A stretch of 64,000 nucleotides of DNA from Acidimicrobiia bacterium (GTDB lineage: Bacteria; Actinomycetota; Acidimicrobiia; Acidimicrobiales; Aldehydirespiratoraceae), in assembly GCA_022819505.1 (NCBI GenBank), contig JAJEHD010000003.1, forward strand, positions 124,001 through 188,000, in the 5' to 3' direction. The notes under the pieces are model-generated. The model ran no database searches, was not told the DNA's origin, and was given only the letters and a program-made list of their open reading frames with translations. A program made the translations under genes and the position numbers. Of this stretch, positions 9,157-17,063 are shown one piece after another. How positions within the stretch are numbered: position 1 is the first letter of the stretch; every line of letters begins with the position of its first letter.

Positions 9157-9906
9157 TCACCGCTGGCAGGTCGCTCGGTGTGCTCGTGGCTCGGGCTCGA
9201 CCCACGGGTCCCTCACCGGCCGGATTACGACGGGGCCGATGTCGATGCGCCGGTCCGCGCCCACTAGGTCGGCCACCAGTTCTCCCACTCCGGCGGCAGG
9301 CATCATGCGATCCCGCACGGAATCGGGTGCCTTGCCGTCCCACAGCTCGGTGTCGATCTGGGCCGGGCAGAGCGTGATCACCCTGATGCCGCGGTCCCGT
9401 CCCTCCAGTCTCAGCACCTCGCCGAGCGCGTTGAGACCGCCCTTCGATGCGGCATAGGCCGCGTTGCCCTCGAAGGCCTGCATCGCGGCGATGCTGCTGA
9501 CCAGGACGATCTGCCCGCCCGAGTCGCTCAGAGCCTCCCAAGCGGCCCGGGTGAGGGCCATGACCGCTCCGAGGTTGATGTCCATGACGCGCTGCCAGTG
9601 AGCCGCGGTCGCCTCCGGCACCGCCGCCTTCTCGAACACGCCCGCACTGTGCACGATCACATCGATCCGGCTGTGTGCGGTGAGGGTCTCCGCAACGACG
9701 CGCTCGGCCTCGCCCGGCTCCGCCAGGTCTGCGGGCAGAACCGTCGCCGGGCCGTCCAGCCCAGCCGCGGCGGCCTCGAGGCGTTCCCGCCGGCGCCCCA
9801 CCAGCACGCAGCGAGCCCCCCGAGCCGCCAGCGCCCCCGCGCAGGCAAGTCCGATCCCCGACCCGGCGCCGGTAACGACGGCCACGAGAGGACGCTGCAA
9901 CGTCAC
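9157..9906 (-). CDS. Short-chain dehydrogenase/reductase (SDR)
   Basis: This is a 249-residue classical SDR with TGAGSGIG at about 12-19, a HSAGV element in place of the usual NNAG, and the catalytic Ser plus Tyr-x-x-x-Lys set in SSIAAMQAF...AYAASKGG. A VGRRRER stretch after the second strand favours NADP(H). The GTG start overlaps the stop of the upstream coiled-coil gene (GTGA at 9903-9906), which implies translational coupling. The reaction is alcohol/ketone interconversion on an unknown substrate. Confidence 0.88.
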   Translation of the reverse strand: MTLQRPLVAVVTGAGSGIGLACAGALAARGARCVLVGRRRERLEAAAAGLDGPATVLPADLAEPGEAERVVAETLTAHSRIDVIVHSAGVFEKAAVPEATAAHWQRVMDINLGAVMALTRAAWEALSDSGGQIVLVSSIAAMQAFEGNAAYAASKGGLNALGEVLRLEGRDRGIRVITLCPAQIDTELWDGKAPDSVRDRMMPAAGVGELVADLVGADRRIDIGPVVIRPVRDPWVEPEPRAHRATCQR

Positions 9907-10445
9907 GGGCTCGATGGTGGCGAAGCGTCGGGGACCCCGATCCCGAGGAACCCCTCGATGCGGCCCAGCCGCTGCCCGTTCTCGGCCACCTCAGCCCGCA
10001 GCGAGGTCATCTCGGCGCCCAGTCCGGTCTCGACACCGTTGATTTCGTCCCGCAGGCTGGTCTCGACGCCGTTGATTTCGTCCCGCAGGCTGGTCTCGAC
10101 GCCGTTGATTTCGTCCCGCAGGCTGGTCTCGACGCCGTTGATTTCGTCCCGCAGGCTGGTCTCGAAGCTGGCGATTTCGTCCCGCAGGCTGGTCTCGAAG
10201 CTGGCGATTTCGTCCCGCAGGCTGGTCTCGACGCCGGCGATCTCGGTGCGCAGCTCGGTGCGCAGATTGTCGGTGGTCTGTTGCTGGTGCCAGATGATCC
10301 CGGCAACTCCCAACACGACCGCGATCAGCTGGGCGACGGGAATTAGCTGCGGCAGTCGTTGCGAAGCGGCTCCCGCCTCGGGCACAGCGGCTGCCTCGGG
10401 CGCGGTGCTGTCGCCTGGGACGCTGAGCGCTTCCGGTGCCGCCAT
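9903..10445 (-). CDS. Membrane-anchored coiled-coil protein with seven 11-residue repeats
   Basis: Read from the ATG at 10445, the protein has about 180 residues: an Ala/Pro-rich N-terminus, one hydrophobic segment (AQLIAVVLGVAGIIW), then a long helix made of seven units with the pattern RDEInGVETSL, and a short C-terminus. The eleven-residue period fits a hendecad coiled coil. An in-frame ATG at 10463 would add MCYAGG. I prefer 10445 because GGCGG and a TACGCT box lie directly upstream. The stop overlaps the SDR start (GTGA). I do not recognise the family. A scaffold or tethering role is only a guess. Confidence 0.7.
   Translation of the reverse strand: MAAPEALSVPGDSTAPEAAAVPEAGAASQRLPQLIPVAQLIAVVLGVAGIIWHQQQTTDNLRTELRTEIAGVETSLRDEIASFETSLRDEIASFETSLRDEINGVETSLRDEINGVETSLRDEINGVETSLRDEINGVETGLGAEMTSLRAEVAENGQRLGRIEGFLGIGVPDASPPSSP
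10026..10256 (-). repeat. Tandem 33-bp repeat, about seven units, inside the coiled-coil gene
   Basis: Seven consecutive units of 33 bp, each coding for 11 residues, are nearly identical at the DNA level (shared core TTGATTTCGTCCCGCAGGCT or its TGGCGATTTCG variant). Four units encode RDEINGVETSL/GL, two encode RDEIASFETSL and the outermost is a TEIAGVETSL variant. Near-identity including silent sites suggests recent expansion, so copy number may differ between strains. The repeats are head-to-tail without spacers and coding throughout, which excludes a CRISPR array. Confidence 0.9.
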
Positions 10446-10547
10446 TCCGCCAGCGTAACACATCGAGGTCAGTCCAACACCTTTTCATGATATTTTCCTC
10501 TACATCATGCAGCTAGAGGCCGTCAGCTAATCCTGAACGCCCGGGTG

Positions 10548-11507
10548 CTAGCCGAAGAAGGAGGCGGTCAGCACGTCGTAGTTGATGCGTCCGGCGCTGA
10601 AGGTGCGCCCGCTGGACAGGTTGGTGAGATGGATCTCGGCCGGGGAGTGCAGCTCTATGGGGATCTCGTAGAAGTCCCGCCCGGCGTCCTCGTAGATCTC
10701 GATGAACGGACGGCCGTAGGCCTCGCAGGCCACCGACACCACCCGCTCCACGATCTCCGCGCACTGGGCGTCGTCGCCCTCCACGGTGACGTTGGAGATC
10801 CCCCCGTACAGGAGGCTGTCGTTGATGCGGCCCATCGAGACCAGGTCGTCGTCCACCAGCGGCGGCACCACGCCCAGGCCGTACGCGTAGCGCAGTCCCC
10901 GCAGGTCCATGCCCTCCTCGGCCAGCCGGTGCAGGGACTGCTCCACGATCCGGGCCGCCACCTGCACCGCGGTCACCAGGCTGCGGTTGGGGGCGAACAG
11001 CACGTAGAGGTCGGCCGGATCAATCCGGCACGACGACGCGATCATGTCGGCCATCTCCACCGGGATCGGCTCGGAGGTCTGGATGGCCACCACCGCCTCG
11101 TGATGTTCGTCGCGGTAGTCGATCCACTCGAAGTAGTGGTCCAGGCTGTCGCGGTTCAGGGCCCGGCCCGGCCCGGCCAGGATGGCGGCGTGCTCGGTGC
11201 CGGGGGCCTGCAGGCGCCACCCTGCGATCTGGGACGCCACGCAGGCCTCGATGGGGTGGTCGATCATCACCCGCACCGCGGTGAGCATCCGACCCGCCAA
11301 CTCGAAGGGCTCGTAGCTCACGGTGCCGAGCCCGCCCAGGCTGGCCAGGGTGTAGAGCTGGGCGGCCCGCCAGCCTCCCTTGGCGTGCAGGCCCATGTCG
11401 ATGACGGTGCTGCCGTTGTCGAGCCGGTCGACGGTCACGCCCAGTGCGTCGGCCTCATCCAGGATGAGCCGCACCGTCTTCATGGCTTCACGGTTGATGC
11501 TGATCAT
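10548..11507 (-). CDS. mch: Methenyltetrahydromethanopterin cyclohydrolase homologue (Mch)
   Basis: The 319-residue product aligns along its whole length with archaeal and bacterial Mch as I remember them: the ISINREAMK start, NGSTVIDMG (31-39), SLGGLGTV (56-63), SQIAGWRLQ (92-100), the AGPGRAL loop (111-117), AARIVE (184-189), INDSLLYGG (228-236), and a C-terminus with YGRPF, DFYEI and LSSGRTFSAGRINYDVL. Arg186 and Glu189 occupy the place of the reported catalytic Arg/Glu pair of the A. fulgidus enzyme. Mch hydrolyses 5,10-methenyl-H4MPT to a formyl derivative in C1 metabolism. No Fae, MtdB, Fhc/Ftr or H4MPT biosynthesis gene is in the window. It is the last gene of the Rieske/E1/lipoyl/SDR operon, so it may serve a carrier or substrate specific to that pathway. 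Confidence 0.9.
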   Translation of the reverse strand: MISINREAMKTVRLILDEADALGVTVDRLDNGSTVIDMGLHAKGGWRAAQLYTLASLGGLGTVSYEPFELAGRMLTAVRVMIDHPIEACVASQIAGWRLQAPGTEHAAILAGPGRALNRDSLDHYFEWIDYRDEHHEAVVAIQTSEPIPVEMADMIASSCRIDPADLYVLFAPNRSLVTAVQVAARIVEQSLHRLAEEGMDLRGLRYAYGLGVVPPLVDDDLVSMGRINDSLLYGGISNVTVEGDDAQCAEIVERVVSVACEAYGRPFIEIYEDAGRDFYEIPIELHSPAEIHLTNLSSGRTFSAGRINYDVLTASFFG

Positions 11508-11539
11508 GGTCGGCTCCTGACTCGCATGCCGGAGCCCCC

Positions 11540-12316
11540 TTAGGCGGGGGTGGACTCGCGGGCGCCGAGGGCGGCGTCCACCGCGATGACGGAGCCGTTG
11601 ACGTAGCTGGCCTCCGGCGACGCCGCGAACAGGATGGCCGCGGTGATCTCGGAGGGCCGGCCGAACCGGCCCTCGGGGATGTGACGCTGGATCGCGGTCT
11701 GCACCTCAGGGTCGGGCATCCCGGCCAGCAGGGCCTCGGTGGCGATGAGACCCGGCGCCACCGCGTTGACCCGCACGCCCCTGGGGCCCAGTTCCAGCGC
11801 CATGGCCCGGGTCAGGCCCTCCACCGCACCCTTGGACGCGATGTAGGCGCAGCGGTTGGCCACTCCCAGCCGGGCCAGGATCGAGCTGAGGTTCACGATG
11901 GCCCCCCGGCCCCGCTCCACCATGCCGGACGCCACCAGCTGGCTGAGCTGGAACAGCCCTCTCACATTGGCCTGCCAGACGGTGTCGAACGCCTCCAGCG
12001 ACAGGTCAGACATCGACGACCGGTCGATGAGGGCGGCGTTGTTGACCAGGATCGACACCGGGCCCAGCGAGTCCTCCACCTGCCGGGCGAGACGGGCCAC
12101 GTCGGCCTCGTTTCCGATGTCGGCCTGGAACACCTCGGCGACCCCGCCGGCGTCGACGATGGCCTGGTGGGTGGCCGCCGCGCCCGCGGCGTCGCTGCGG
12201 TAGTTGACCGCCACCTTGGCTCCCTCGGCCGCGAAGGCCTGGGCCGTGGCCGCACCGATCCCCCGTGACGAGCCGGTGATGAGCACGGTGTCCGATTCGA
12301 AGCGATCAGGTCTCAT
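11540..12316 (-). CDS. SDR family oxidoreductase (FabG-like)
   Basis: This 258-residue classical SDR has TGSSRGIG at 14-21, VNYRSD after the second strand (NADPH preference likely), NNAA at 92-95, and the catalytic set Ser144/145, Tyr158 and Lys162 (CAYIASKG). The C-terminus ends VNGSVIAVDAALG, as in 3-oxoacyl-ACP reductase-like proteins. It lies between the lipoyl-domain gene (stop two bases before the ATG) and Mch, so it is clearly part of the same operon. It may oxidise or reduce the intermediate handled by the E1/lipoyl proteins. The substrate is unknown. Confidence 0.88.
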   Translation of the reverse strand: MRPDRFESDTVLITGSSRGIGAATAQAFAAEGAKVAVNYRSDAAGAAATHQAIVDAGGVAEVFQADIGNEADVARLARQVEDSLGPVSILVNNAALIDRSSMSDLSLEAFDTVWQANVRGLFQLSQLVASGMVERGRGAIVNLSSILARLGVANRCAYIASKGAVEGLTRAMALELGPRGVRVNAVAPGLIATEALLAGMPDPEVQTAIQRHIPEGRFGRPSEITAAILFAASPEASYVNGSVIAVDAALGARESTPA

Positions 12317-12318
12317 GG

Positions 12319-12588
12319 CTAGCTCCCTGCGATGGCCGCAGCCTCGGCCTCGTTGCCGGCGATCACCGCCAGCACCGTGCCCACGTCCACGGTCTCATCC
12401 TCGTCCACGAGTATCCGGGCCACCACTCCGGCGCAGGGTGCTTCCAGCTCGTTCTCCACCTTCTCGGTCTCCACTTCGGCGATCACTTCGCCCTCCACTA
12501 CATGGTCGCCCTCGTCCACATACCACGCGACGACGGTGCCGTCCTCCATGGTCAGGCCCCACTTGGGCAGGATCACATCCGTGGCCAT
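12319..12588 (-). CDS. Free-standing lipoyl/biotinyl carrier domain protein
   Basis: The whole 89-residue protein is one lipoyl domain: ILPKWGLTMEDGTV at the start, DEGDHVVEGEVIAEVETEKV in the centre, and the modifiable Lys43 in the ETEKVEN turn. There is no peripheral-subunit-binding domain and no acyltransferase domain, unlike normal E2 chains of 430 or more residues. A strong AGGAGGG ribosome site precedes the ATG. It is encoded directly downstream of E1 beta and upstream of the SDR, so it should receive a two-electron or acyl equivalent from the E1. Lipoylation rather than biotinylation is inferred from ETEK (biotin domains have AMKM). Confidence 0.92.
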   Translation of the reverse strand: MATDVILPKWGLTMEDGTVVAWYVDEGDHVVEGEVIAEVETEKVENELEAPCAGVVARILVDEDETVDVGTVLAVIAGNEAEAAAIAGS

Positions 12589-12619
12589 CTGGCCCTCCTA
12601 ATGGTCTTCGTGTTCTGGG

Positions 12620-13663
12620 TCAGTACTGGGCTGCGGTGCTGACGGCGGCCCCGATGTCCTGCGCGTCGGGCAGGACCACGTCCTCCAGGGGCACCGAGAA
12701 GGGGATGGGGGTGTCGAGGCCGTCGACCCGCACCACCGGTCCCTTCAGGTCGCTGAAGCACTCCTCGCTGATGCGAGCGCTGAGCTCGGCGCCGAGCCCG
12801 CCGATCTTGGGCGCCTCGTTGGCCACCACCACCCGGCCGGTCTTGGCCGCGGAGGCCAGCACCGTCTCGGCGTCGTAGGGCCGGATGGTCCTGAGGTCCA
12901 CGACCTCCACCGAGACGCCGGCGTCGGCGGCCTCTTCGGCGGCCTCCAGCGCCATGGGCACCATCCGCATGGCCGCGACCACGGTCACGTCGCTGCCCTC
13001 GCGGGCGATGGCGGCCTGCCCCAGCGGGGTGGTGTAGTACTCGGGGGGCACCTCGGCCCGGCTGCGGTACAGGGCCTTGTGCTCCAGGAATAGGACCGGG
13101 TCGTCGCTGTCGATCGATGCCAGCAGCAGGCCCTTGGCGTCGACCGGGTTGGACGGGGCCACGATCACGATGCCGGGCACGTTCAGGAACCAGCCCTCCA
13201 CGCTCTGGGAGTGGTGCGGCCCGCCGCCGAACCCGCCCCCGCAGGCGGTGCGGATCACCAGGGGCGCCTTGAACTGCCCGTCGAACATGTAGTGCATCTT
13301 GGCCACGTTGTTGACGACCTGGTCGTAGCACTCGGCGATGAAGTCGGCGAACATGATCTCGGCCACCGGGCGCATGCCGACCATGGCCGCGCCCGCGCAG
13401 GTGCCGATGATGGCCGCCTCCGACAGGGGCGTGTCGCGCACCCGCTCGGGCCCGTACTTGGCCAGCAGGCCCTTGGTCACGCCGAAGTCGCCGCCCATCT
13501 CGGCGATGTCCTCGCCGATGACGAACATCTCGTCGTGTTTGGCCATGGCCAGGTTCAGCGCATCGTTGAGGGCCCGGGTGAAGGCGACCTTGCGGACCCG
13601 GTCCCGGGCCTTGCGCGGTGTGCGGGCCTCACGCTTGGGTGCCGCGGTGTCTGCGGCGGTCAT
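12620..13663 (-). CDS. 2-oxoacid/acetoin dehydrogenase-type E1 component, beta subunit
   Basis: The 347-residue thiamine-diphosphate enzyme subunit begins with a basic extension (1-25), then AFTRALNDALNLAM and MFVIGEDIAEMGGDFG with Glu51 in the cofactor-activating position. FLEHKALYR and VEVVDLRTIRPYD are typical E1 beta segments, and the transketolase C-terminal domain follows. The ATG at 13663 overlaps the E1 alpha stop (ATGA), which fixes the start. With E1 alpha it should decarboxylate or cleave a 2-oxo or acetoin-like substrate and load the product onto lipoate. The gene continues into the free lipoyl protein, not into an E2. Confidence 0.92.
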   Translation of the reverse strand: MTAADTAAPKREARTPRKARDRVRKVAFTRALNDALNLAMAKHDEMFVIGEDIAEMGGDFGVTKGLLAKYGPERVRDTPLSEAAIIGTCAGAAMVGMRPVAEIMFADFIAECYDQVVNNVAKMHYMFDGQFKAPLVIRTACGGGFGGGPHHSQSVEGWFLNVPGIVIVAPSNPVDAKGLLLASIDSDDPVLFLEHKALYRSRAEVPPEYYTTPLGQAAIAREGSDVTVVAAMRMVPMALEAAEEAADAGVSVEVVDLRTIRPYDAETVLASAAKTGRVVVANEAPKIGGLGAELSARISEECFSDLKGPVVRVDGLDTPIPFSVPLEDVVLPDAQDIGAAVSTAAQY

Positions 13664-14637
13664 CGTGAGGCCACCTCCCACCCGACGTACACGTTGGCGG
13701 TGGCCTTGGCCGGATCGGGCTCGGGACTGTCTTTGGCGAAGGCGATCCACTCCTCGATCAGGTCTGTGGTCTCCTGCTCGATGGCGTCGAGCTTGGCCTG
13801 GTCCATGCCCCTGCCGGCCAGGGCCTCGCCGGCAAGCATGATCGGGTCGCGTTCCTCCTTCCAGTACTTGACCTCGGCCTCGGGCCGGAACTCGCCGGCG
13901 AAGATTCCCTGCCAGCGCCAGGTCTTGAACTCCAGGAAGTAGGGCCCGGCGCCGGAGCGGATGTGCTCGACGGCCTCCTTCACGCCGGTCCAGGCCTCGA
14001 TGATGTCGTTCCCGTCGAGTTGGCGGGATTCGAAGCCGTAGCCCTGCACCATGTCGACGATGTCGGCGGAGGCGTGGCCGTCGCCCACCGGCATGGAGAT
14101 GGCGTAGCCGTTGTTGACGCAGGCGTAGAGCACGGGCAGGTCCCAGATGGCCGCCATGTTGAGGCTCTCGTGGAACTCGCCCCGACCCACGGTGCCGTCG
14201 CCGATGATGGCGCAGGCCACGTTGGGCTGGCTCCGCAGCTTGGCTGCCAGGGCCACGCCGAGCACGGTGGCCATGTAGGAGCCCTCCACCGCGTTGTCAC
14301 CGAAGTTGCCGACACGCGGGTCGGCCGAGTGCAGGCTGCCGCCCTTGCCGCTGCACACGCCGGTGGACCGGCCGAAGAGCTCGGCCATGACCCGCTCGCC
14401 GTCGCCGCGGTGGCGGTGCTGGGCCAGGGCGTTGATGCCGTGGCAGCGGTGGTCGGGAAAGAACGCGTCGGTGGCCTTCAGGTGCCAGGCCAGCGCAGCC
14501 TGCACGGCCTCCTGTCCCAGACCGGTGTGCAGCATCCCGGGCACGTTGCCCTTCTCGAACTCCCGCTCGAGCCCCTGCTCGAACGCCCGTATCAGCCACA
14601 TGTCGCGGTACAGGCCGATCAGTGTCGCATTGTCCAC
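13660..14637 (-). CDS. 2-oxoacid/acetoin dehydrogenase-type E1 component, alpha subunit
   Basis: This 325-residue subunit carries the thiamine-diphosphate motif from GDGTVGRGEF (146-155) to the NNG at 175-177. MLHTGLGQEAV (35-45) and GKGGSLHSAD (98-106) are typical of the pyruvate/acetoin E1 alpha family. In the loop where relatives read R-x-x-G-H-S, this protein reads RWQGIFAGEF (241-250), so the conserved His is replaced by Ile245, an unusual change close to the cofactor. I chose the GTG at 14637. It overlaps the last base of the upstream TAG and has GGAG at a suitable distance. The next gene, E1 beta, overlaps by ATGA. Confidence 0.9.
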   Translation of the reverse strand: MDNATLIGLYRDMWLIRAFEQGLEREFEKGNVPGMLHTGLGQEAVQAALAWHLKATDAFFPDHRCHGINALAQHRHRGDGERVMAELFGRSTGVCSGKGGSLHSADPRVGNFGDNAVEGSYMATVLGVALAAKLRSQPNVACAIIGDGTVGRGEFHESLNMAAIWDLPVLYACVNNGYAISMPVGDGHASADIVDMVQGYGFESRQLDGNDIIEAWTGVKEAVEHIRSGAGPYFLEFKTWRWQGIFAGEFRPEAEVKYWKEERDPIMLAGEALAGRGMDQAKLDAIEQETTDLIEEWIAFAKDSPEPDPAKATANVYVGWEVASR

Positions 14638-15308
14638 TAGGACTCCTTCATCTGGTTGTATTCCGACCACGGGATGCGGGGCAGGAAGTAGGCGCCATCG
14701 TCTACCGTGCGGAGAAAGGTTCGCAAACCCAGCCTGGCGATGGCGCCCAGGCGCAGCGGGTCGATGCGGCCCTGCTCGTTGCAGATGGCCGAGTCGTAGG
14801 CCACCCACACCACCTCGCCGATCACGAGGTGGACTTCCCCGAACACCCGGTCCGGCGTCCCGAGGTCCACCACCTTGTGCACTACGCACTCCAGGCGGGC
14901 CAGGGCCTCCCCGATGGCGGGCGAGCTCACCTTGGTGGCCGGCACCGGGGTCCACCCGGCAAGGTCGAACTCGTCTACTTCGCTCGGCGACTCCATGGCC
15001 ACGGTCTCGATGTCGTCGCGGAAGGCCTCGCTGGTGACGTTGACCACGAAGTGACCGCTGGCCGTGGCGTTGAGGTAGGTGTGCTTGAGCTGCCCGTCCT
15101 CGCGCAGGCCCATGGTGATGCCCAGCAGCATGGGGTCGCCGGTGATCGGCAGGTAATAGCTCATGGGAGCGATGTTGGCGACCCCGTCCGGGCTGCGGGT
15201 CGAGACCATGGCGATGGGTCGGGGAACCACCAACTGCGACAGCATGAACTGGCGGTCCATGGGCTGGTTCTCGGACGGGTCGAAGGTGATGGTGCGGTCC
15301 GGGTCCAT
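14637..15308 (-). CDS. Flavin reductase-like FMN-binding split-barrel protein
   Basis: The 223-residue protein has the DIM6/NTAB-type flavin reductase signature: VVPRPIAMVSTRSPDGVANIAPMSYY near the N-terminus and FVVNVTSE further on. The C-terminal part includes RLGLRTFLR. Members bind FMN and either supply reduced flavin to an oxygenase or act on their own substrate. It sits between the Rieske oxygenase and E1 alpha, overlapping the latter's start by one base, so it could pass electrons to the Rieske protein or act on the oxygenated product. No NAD-binding reductase with a 2Fe-2S plant-type domain is seen nearby. Confidence 0.85.
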   Translation of the reverse strand: MDPDRTITFDPSENQPMDRQFMLSQLVVPRPIAMVSTRSPDGVANIAPMSYYLPITGDPMLLGITMGLREDGQLKHTYLNATASGHFVVNVTSEAFRDDIETVAMESPSEVDEFDLAGWTPVPATKVSSPAIGEALARLECVVHKVVDLGTPDRVFGEVHLVIGEVVWVAYDSAICNEQGRIDPLRLGAIARLGLRTFLRTVDDGAYFLPRIPWSEYNQMKES

Positions 15309-15338
15309 GCGTCGAGCTTCCTGCTCGCTTGGCTGCGC

Positions 15339-16508
15339 TCAGGCTCCGTTGGAGGGCCAGTGCCGGCGGTAGCGCCTCACCAGCCACCGGTTGAACTGCA
15401 CCAGAGTCTCCTCCTGCCACGAGTAGCGGCCCCGGGGGGCGAGGAGCGAGTTGAGGCCCTTCTGGGTCATCTCGTCGGCGTAGATGTCCTGCATGTTGAA
15501 GTTGTTGACGCCGGCCTCGGCCGCTTCGAACAGGTACTCGAACATGGGATCCTCCAGTGCGGAGGACTCGAAGCAGTAGCCGATGTTGATGGTGATGTGG
15601 CCGGGCCCCTGGGGGCTGATGATGAAGTACGCCACCTCGTCGGGGACGATGGCCAGGGCCAGGGTGGGGGGTATGAGCACGAACCCGCCCCGCTTGCGCT
15701 GATCTTCGGTGAGGTTGGCGAACACCGGCAGGATGCAACGCTTGGTCGGGTTGAACGATCCGTCGATGTCGGTGAAGTGCTGGATCCGGCCGACCGCGCC
15801 GTCGTCGTCGTCCCATGGCAGGAAGTCGTTCATGTGGCTGGGCGCGAACGTCTGCAGCGGCCCGTGGAGCCGGCTGGCGTGGTAGGGGTCGTTGAAGTTC
15901 TCCATCATGACCTTCCAGTTCCAGGGAAGGTCCGGGATCGTCTTGCCCTCCAGCGTGGCCGTGGACTCCAGCCCGTAGTTGACGAGCATCTCGTCGATCT
16001 TGGTCATGGTGGGGCCGAACGGGCGGGCGTCGTGGTCGAAGTTGGCCATGATGAACCCCTGCCACAGCTCCACCTTGAGTTGGGGCAGCGGATGCTCGGA
16101 CCGGTCGAAGCCCACGGCCCGGTCCATGGCCGGGGTTCCGAGCAGCGTCCCGTCGAGGCCGTAGCTCCAGTGGTGGTACGGGCATGTGAACCGGCGGCAG
16201 TTGCCCGAACCCTCCGCGATCACCATTCCCCGGTGCCGGCACACCGCCGACATCACCCTCAGCTCGCCGTCGGCGTCCCGGGCCGCGATGAGGGGCTCGC
16301 CCGCGATGGTGATGCAGCGGTAGTCGCCGGGTTCCTTCAGCTGGTCGGCCCGGCCCACGCAGAGCCATTCCCGCTGGAATATGGCCCGCCGCTCGAAGTC
16401 GTAGAATTCCGGCGACGTGTACAGGATCGGCGGCAGCAGCCTGGCCTCGTCCACCGGACCGACCGAATCGTCGAAGCTGGCCAGGAGATCGTCGGTGAGG
16501 ACCGTCAT
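15339..16508 (-). CDS. Rieske non-heme iron oxygenase, alpha subunit
   Basis: The 389-residue protein has a Rieske 2Fe-2S domain with Cys90-x-His92 and Cys109-x-x-His112, and a catalytic domain with ENFNDPYH...H placing His210 and His215 as mononuclear iron ligands. Such enzymes hydroxylate aromatic rings or remove O- and N-methyl groups. An AGGAG ribosome site precedes the ATG at 16508. It is the first gene of the operon that runs through the FMN protein, E1, lipoyl protein and SDR to Mch. No small subunit is adjacent, which fits an alpha-only (demethylase-like) enzyme. Release of formaldehyde feeding a C1 step is an inference. Confidence 0.93.
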   Translation of the reverse strand: MTVLTDDLLASFDDSVGPVDEARLLPPILYTSPEFYDFERRAIFQREWLCVGRADQLKEPGDYRCITIAGEPLIAARDADGELRVMSAVCRHRGMVIAEGSGNCRRFTCPYHHWSYGLDGTLLGTPAMDRAVGFDRSEHPLPQLKVELWQGFIMANFDHDARPFGPTMTKIDEMLVNYGLESTATLEGKTIPDLPWNWKVMMENFNDPYHASRLHGPLQTFAPSHMNDFLPWDDDDGAVGRIQHFTDIDGSFNPTKRCILPVFANLTEDQRKRGGFVLIPPTLALAIVPDEVAYFIISPQGPGHITINIGYCFESSALEDPMFEYLFEAAEAGVNNFNMQDIYADEMTQKGLNSLLAPRGRYSWQEETLVQFNRWLVRRYRRHWPSNGA

Positions 16509-16662
16509 GGCTTGCTCCTTGCTGTGAGGACGCGCGTCGGGGAGGTTCCCGGCGCCGCTGAACCTAGTTGGCGGGCTCAGGCAGCCTCATATCGGGCGCG
16601 GGGCTCGTTGCGGAGGGCTCCCGCGTCCGGCGCCACCATCAACGCCAACCCCAGTCGAGGAG

Positions 16663-17022
16663 CTAGAGCCGCACGGCGGGCCGTCGCTTCAGTTGCTGGT
16701 TCCGCGGGTCCACCTCTATGCCGACCGACTCCAGCGCAGTGACTCCCAGCAGGGGCTCGGTGTCGTCGTCGCCGAAGAGCACGGTCGTCGCGACGTACTC
16801 GCCCATGAACTCGATGTCCGCGCCGGCGACATCGAACCGGACGGCGCTGCCGTCAGCCAGTTCGTAGGTGCGGCTGCCTCGGGGTTCCAGACCGATCGCT
16901 TCAAGGTGCTGCCGCGGCACAAGGCTGTCGGTCGCACCGGTGTCGACGAGGAACAGGCCCTCCCACGACCGGTCCCGGTCGGCGGGGTTGCGGACAGTGA
17001 CGGTGACGTGGGTCGCTCCCAT
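16663..17022 (-). CDS. Retropepsin-like (clan AA) aspartyl protease family protein
   Basis: This 119-residue protein has the single-domain aspartic protease signature FLVDTGATDSLVP near residues 23-35, a hydrophobic strand pair (ATTVLFGDDD) and the ILG-like turn LLGVTALESVG. Proteins of this size act as homodimers, and many bacterial members have no known substrate. The ATG at 17022 has GAGAGGAG upstream. A GTG at 17067 would overlap the stop of the upstream small gene as GTGA and add 15 residues, so the start is slightly uncertain. Small proteins like this often sit in mobile, toxin/antitoxin-like gene pairs, but no such function is shown. Confidence 0.75.
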   Translation of the reverse strand: MGATHVTVTVRNPADRDRSWEGLFLVDTGATDSLVPRQHLEAIGLEPRGSRTYELADGSAVRFDVAGADIEFMGEYVATTVLFGDDDTEPLLGVTALESVGIEVDPRNQQLKRRPAVRL

Positions 17023-17063
17023 GGCGTTGCTCCTCTCGACTCCACGGCTCCTGCGAACGCTGC

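Noticed and set aside
10026..10256. CRISPR array
   Set aside because: The 33-bp repeats are directly abutting with no spacers and are coding in one frame throughout.
12319..13663. Complete 2-oxoacid dehydrogenase complex
   Set aside because: Only E1 alpha, E1 beta and a bare lipoyl domain are encoded. No acyltransferase or dihydrolipoyl dehydrogenase is present in the window.
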